7,135 nt of DNA from Desulfurococcales archaeon (GTDB lineage Archaea; Thermoproteota; Thermoprotei_A; Sulfolobales; WANQ01). The translations under genes and the position numbers were made by a program. How positions within the stretch are numbered: position 1 is the first letter of the stretch; every line of letters starts with the position of its first letter. Below the pieces are notes generated by a model that was not told the DNA's origin, searched no databases, and was given only the letters and a program-made list of their open reading frames with translations. Below, in pieces: positions 5,762 to 7,135 of the stretch. The stretch covers positions 1 through 7,135 of the forward strand of contig JALUDQ010000255.1 of assembly GCA_027043985.1 (NCBI GenBank). Reading direction: 5' to 3'.

Positions 5762-5815
5762 ATGATACTTGTCGTGGGGTTATTATTTGGAATTATTGGT
5801 GTGTGTTATGAGTAG
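5762..5815 (+). CDS. Putative 17-codon hydrophobic leader ORF
   Basis: ATG at 5762 opens a short frame encoding MILVVGLLFGIIGVCYE and ends at TAG 5813-5815. Its stop lies 8 bases inside the start of the next gene (ATG 5808), so the two ORFs overlap in different frames. It has the best SD in the area (TGAGGTGA, 9 bases upstream). The peptide is almost wholly hydrophobic and could be a small membrane peptide, or its translation could control the downstream gene by coupling. It may instead be fortuitous, with the SD serving a TTG at 5769 in the main frame. I recognise no family. Confidence is limited because so short a frame carries little statistical weight. Confidence 0.33.
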   Translation: MILVVGLLFGIIGVCYE

Positions 5816-6380
5816 GCTTGTATCCGTGATATTGTTCACTCTATTGTTTGCTGTGTTGTTCTCTGGAGTTTCAAGTACATCTACTGGTAGTGTTAACGTG
5901 TATACTTCTAGCTACCTAGGCTACATGGAGATAGGAGACCAATACGTTCATTTCAGTACGGAGAAGGTTTTCTCAGAGGTTTACCGTAGAGATGGTTACT
6001 GGTATCTTTTGGAGCCGGGTTCTACTAGTCCTTGGAGGATTAAGACTGAGGCCAATGTAACGATAAGTACTCTTACAGCCGATACGTTAGAAGCCTATAG
6101 TAATTCTCCAGGTCAGCATGTGTTGAGAATATATAACCCGTATAATCCTTCAAGCCAGGTTCAAGCTACTGTTAATGGTGAGGATGCTACCGATAACGTT
6201 ACATATAAGGATCTAGGTAATGGTGAATACATTGTAGAATTGAACAATATATCTTCGGGTAGCAATGTTCAGATAATAATATCTTGGACTACTACACCGA
6301 TACCTGAGCCCTGGATGCTACCAATAATAATTGTTAGCGCTATACTATTAGTTCTTTCAATGTATGTTAAGAAGACTTAG
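5808..6380 (+). CDS. Secreted, C-terminally anchored protein of unknown function (PEP-like tail)
   Basis: A 190-residue protein I do not recognise. The N-terminus (MSRLVSVILFTLLFAVLFSG) is a typical signal peptide with basic start and hydrophobic core, probably cleaved near residue 22. The mature part is rich in Ser, Thr, Tyr, Asn and Val with alternating beta-like segments (VHFSTEKVF, HVLRIYNPYN, GEYIVELNN), suggesting a small beta-sandwich outside the cell. N-glycosylation sequons are at N83 (NVT), N130 (NVT) and N147 (NIS). The tail is PIPEP (164-168), a hydrophobic segment (about 169-187) and terminal KKT, the layout of a tail anchor or sortase-type sorting signal. I chose ATG 5808 because GGTG (5798-5801) is 6 bases upstream and it starts the signal peptide cleanly. 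A TTG at 5769 would add 13 residues. The stop overlaps that of the convergent ADH-like gene. Confidence 0.82.
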   Translation: MSRLVSVILFTLLFAVLFSGVSSTSTGSVNVYTSSYLGYMEIGDQYVHFSTEKVFSEVYRRDGYWYLLEPGSTSPWRIKTEANVTISTLTADTLEAYSNSPGQHVLRIYNPYNPSSQVQATVNGEDATDNVTYKDLGNGEYIVELNNISSGSNVQIIISWTTTPIPEPWMLPIIIVSAILLVLSMYVKKT

Positions 6381-7135
6381 ACAGAAGCTTCAAGTATATT
6401 TTTCGCATCCATTCTACTAGACTCATCTAAGCGTTCAAGCACCCTTATTATTTCGTCGCCAGTTATTCCGAGGTCACTTAGCCTTGTATAAGCCTTCATT
6501 TCCTCTAATATCTCAAGTATTCTACGTGGTATCTCTTCAATGTTCACGCTGAGAATCCTTGCCAGTAGGTTCTTGTTGGCTGCTCTAGGTAGAACATATT
6601 GCATCCATGATGGGAGTAGGGAGGCTGTAACTCTACCCGGATATAAGTCGCCGTACATAAAGGCTATTGTATGGGCTAAGACGTGGACTAGGCTAGGCCC
6701 CGTTAAGTCGAAGGCCTTTCCAGCCAGCATGCTAGCCCACAAGAGTTCTCCACGGACTCCTATATTGTCTGGTTTCTCTAGCAATACTTTATGATTAGAC
6801 AATATTGTCTCTAATGATGTCCTCGCATATAAGTTGCTCATTGGATTAGAGTTCGCGCTAACAAGAGCAGATAAGGCATTAGCCATTGCCTCTACAACGC
6901 TCAAGACGGCTATGTTCAACGGTGTTTTTAGGGTAATCCTTGGATCATAGAGTGCTAGCTTGGGGTAGAGTGCTTGAGAATATATGAAGTGCATTCTCCC
7001 CTTACTTTCTAGTATGGTGTATCCGGAGACTTCTAAGCCATTACCATGTGCTGAAGGAACTATTACCACTGGTATCGTGGACCCTATCTTCTCGTAACCC
7101 GCTATTATTCGTGTAGGGCTTCCTCCAAGCGATAT
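6377..7135 (-). CDS. Iron-containing alcohol dehydrogenase-like protein with degenerate metal site (5' end outside window)
   Basis: The frame is open from the stop at 6377-6379 to the right edge, giving 252 visible residues; the true start and the first part of the NAD-binding domain lie outside. The fragment opens with LGGSPTRIIAGY, which replaces the family GGGSxxDxAK, and VIVPSAHGNGLEVS, which replaces IPTTAGTGSEVT. DPRIT and TP then align without gaps to the family region TP...DALTHA.EA. ASMLAGKAF and LVHVLAH match the helical domain. Against FucO-type enzymes, of the four iron ligands (Asp, His, His, His) only the third, H151 in LVHVLAH, remains. The others read E82, N86 and P166 (visible-fragment numbering). 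The C-terminal LSDLGITGDEIIRVL matches the family end. The fold assignment is firm, but dehydrogenase activity is doubtful. An internal GTG at 7069 should not be taken as the start. Confidence 0.85.
   Translation of the reverse strand: MSLGGSPTRIIAGYEKIGSTIPVVIVPSAHGNGLEVSGYTILESKGRMHFIYSQALYPKLALYDPRITLKTPLNIAVLSVVEAMANALSALVSANSNPMSNLYARTSLETILSNHKVLLEKPDNIGVRGELLWASMLAGKAFDLTGPSLVHVLAHTIAFMYGDLYPGRVTASLLPSWMQYVLPRAANKNLLARILSVNIEEIPRRILEILEEMKAYTRLSDLGITGDEIIRVLERLDESSRMDAKNILEASV

Noticed and set aside
6540..6794. An 84-codon plus-strand frame.
   Set aside because: It is antisense to the ADH-like gene, has no SD and no motif, and reflects codon bias of the real gene.

Overview
The window looks like chromosome of a hyperthermophilic crenarchaeon, most likely of the Desulfurococcales type (inference). 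The signs are an archaeal-type threonyl-tRNA synthetase with the D-aminoacyl-deacylase-like editing domain, a sirtuin, split MoaD and MoaE genes, TTG starts, Shine-Dalgarno (SD) sequences of the GGTG/GAGGTGA kind, TATA-like boxes with short leaders, and heavy use of CTA and AGG/AGA codons at moderate GC. No mobile element, CRISPR array, rRNA or tRNA was found.

Layout from left to right. On the minus strand, positions 1-302 hold the start of a DUF711/UPF0210-like gene that runs off the window. It lies 42 bases behind a sirtuin gene (345-1103) and is probably in the same transcript. A 188-base gap with nested inverted repeats separates these from a small two-helix membrane protein gene (1292-1543). 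That gene is divergent from a major facilitator transporter on the plus strand (1659-2789). The transporter converges on a minus-strand moaD-moaE pair (3546 to 2812), the two subunits of molybdopterin synthase. Upstream of moaD on the same strand is thrS (3668-5521).

A 240-base divergent region follows thrS. It leads into a plus-strand secreted, tail-anchored protein of unknown function (5808-6380), preceded by a possible 17-codon leader ORF, a palindrome and a direct repeat. The final gene (6377-7135, minus strand, 5' end outside the window) is an iron-alcohol-dehydrogenase-like protein that has lost most of the family's metal ligands. Its stop codon overlaps that of the secreted protein.

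Most of the window is housekeeping: threonine tRNA charging and proofreading, molybdenum/tungsten cofactor synthesis, and protein deacylation. The parts most worth a second look are the right-hand 1.6 kb (leader ORF, PEP-like C-terminal anchor, metal-site-degenerate ADH homologue) and the sirtuin-DUF711 pair. I see no clear multi-gene defence or mobile system. All functional calls rest on motif reading by eye, without database searches.
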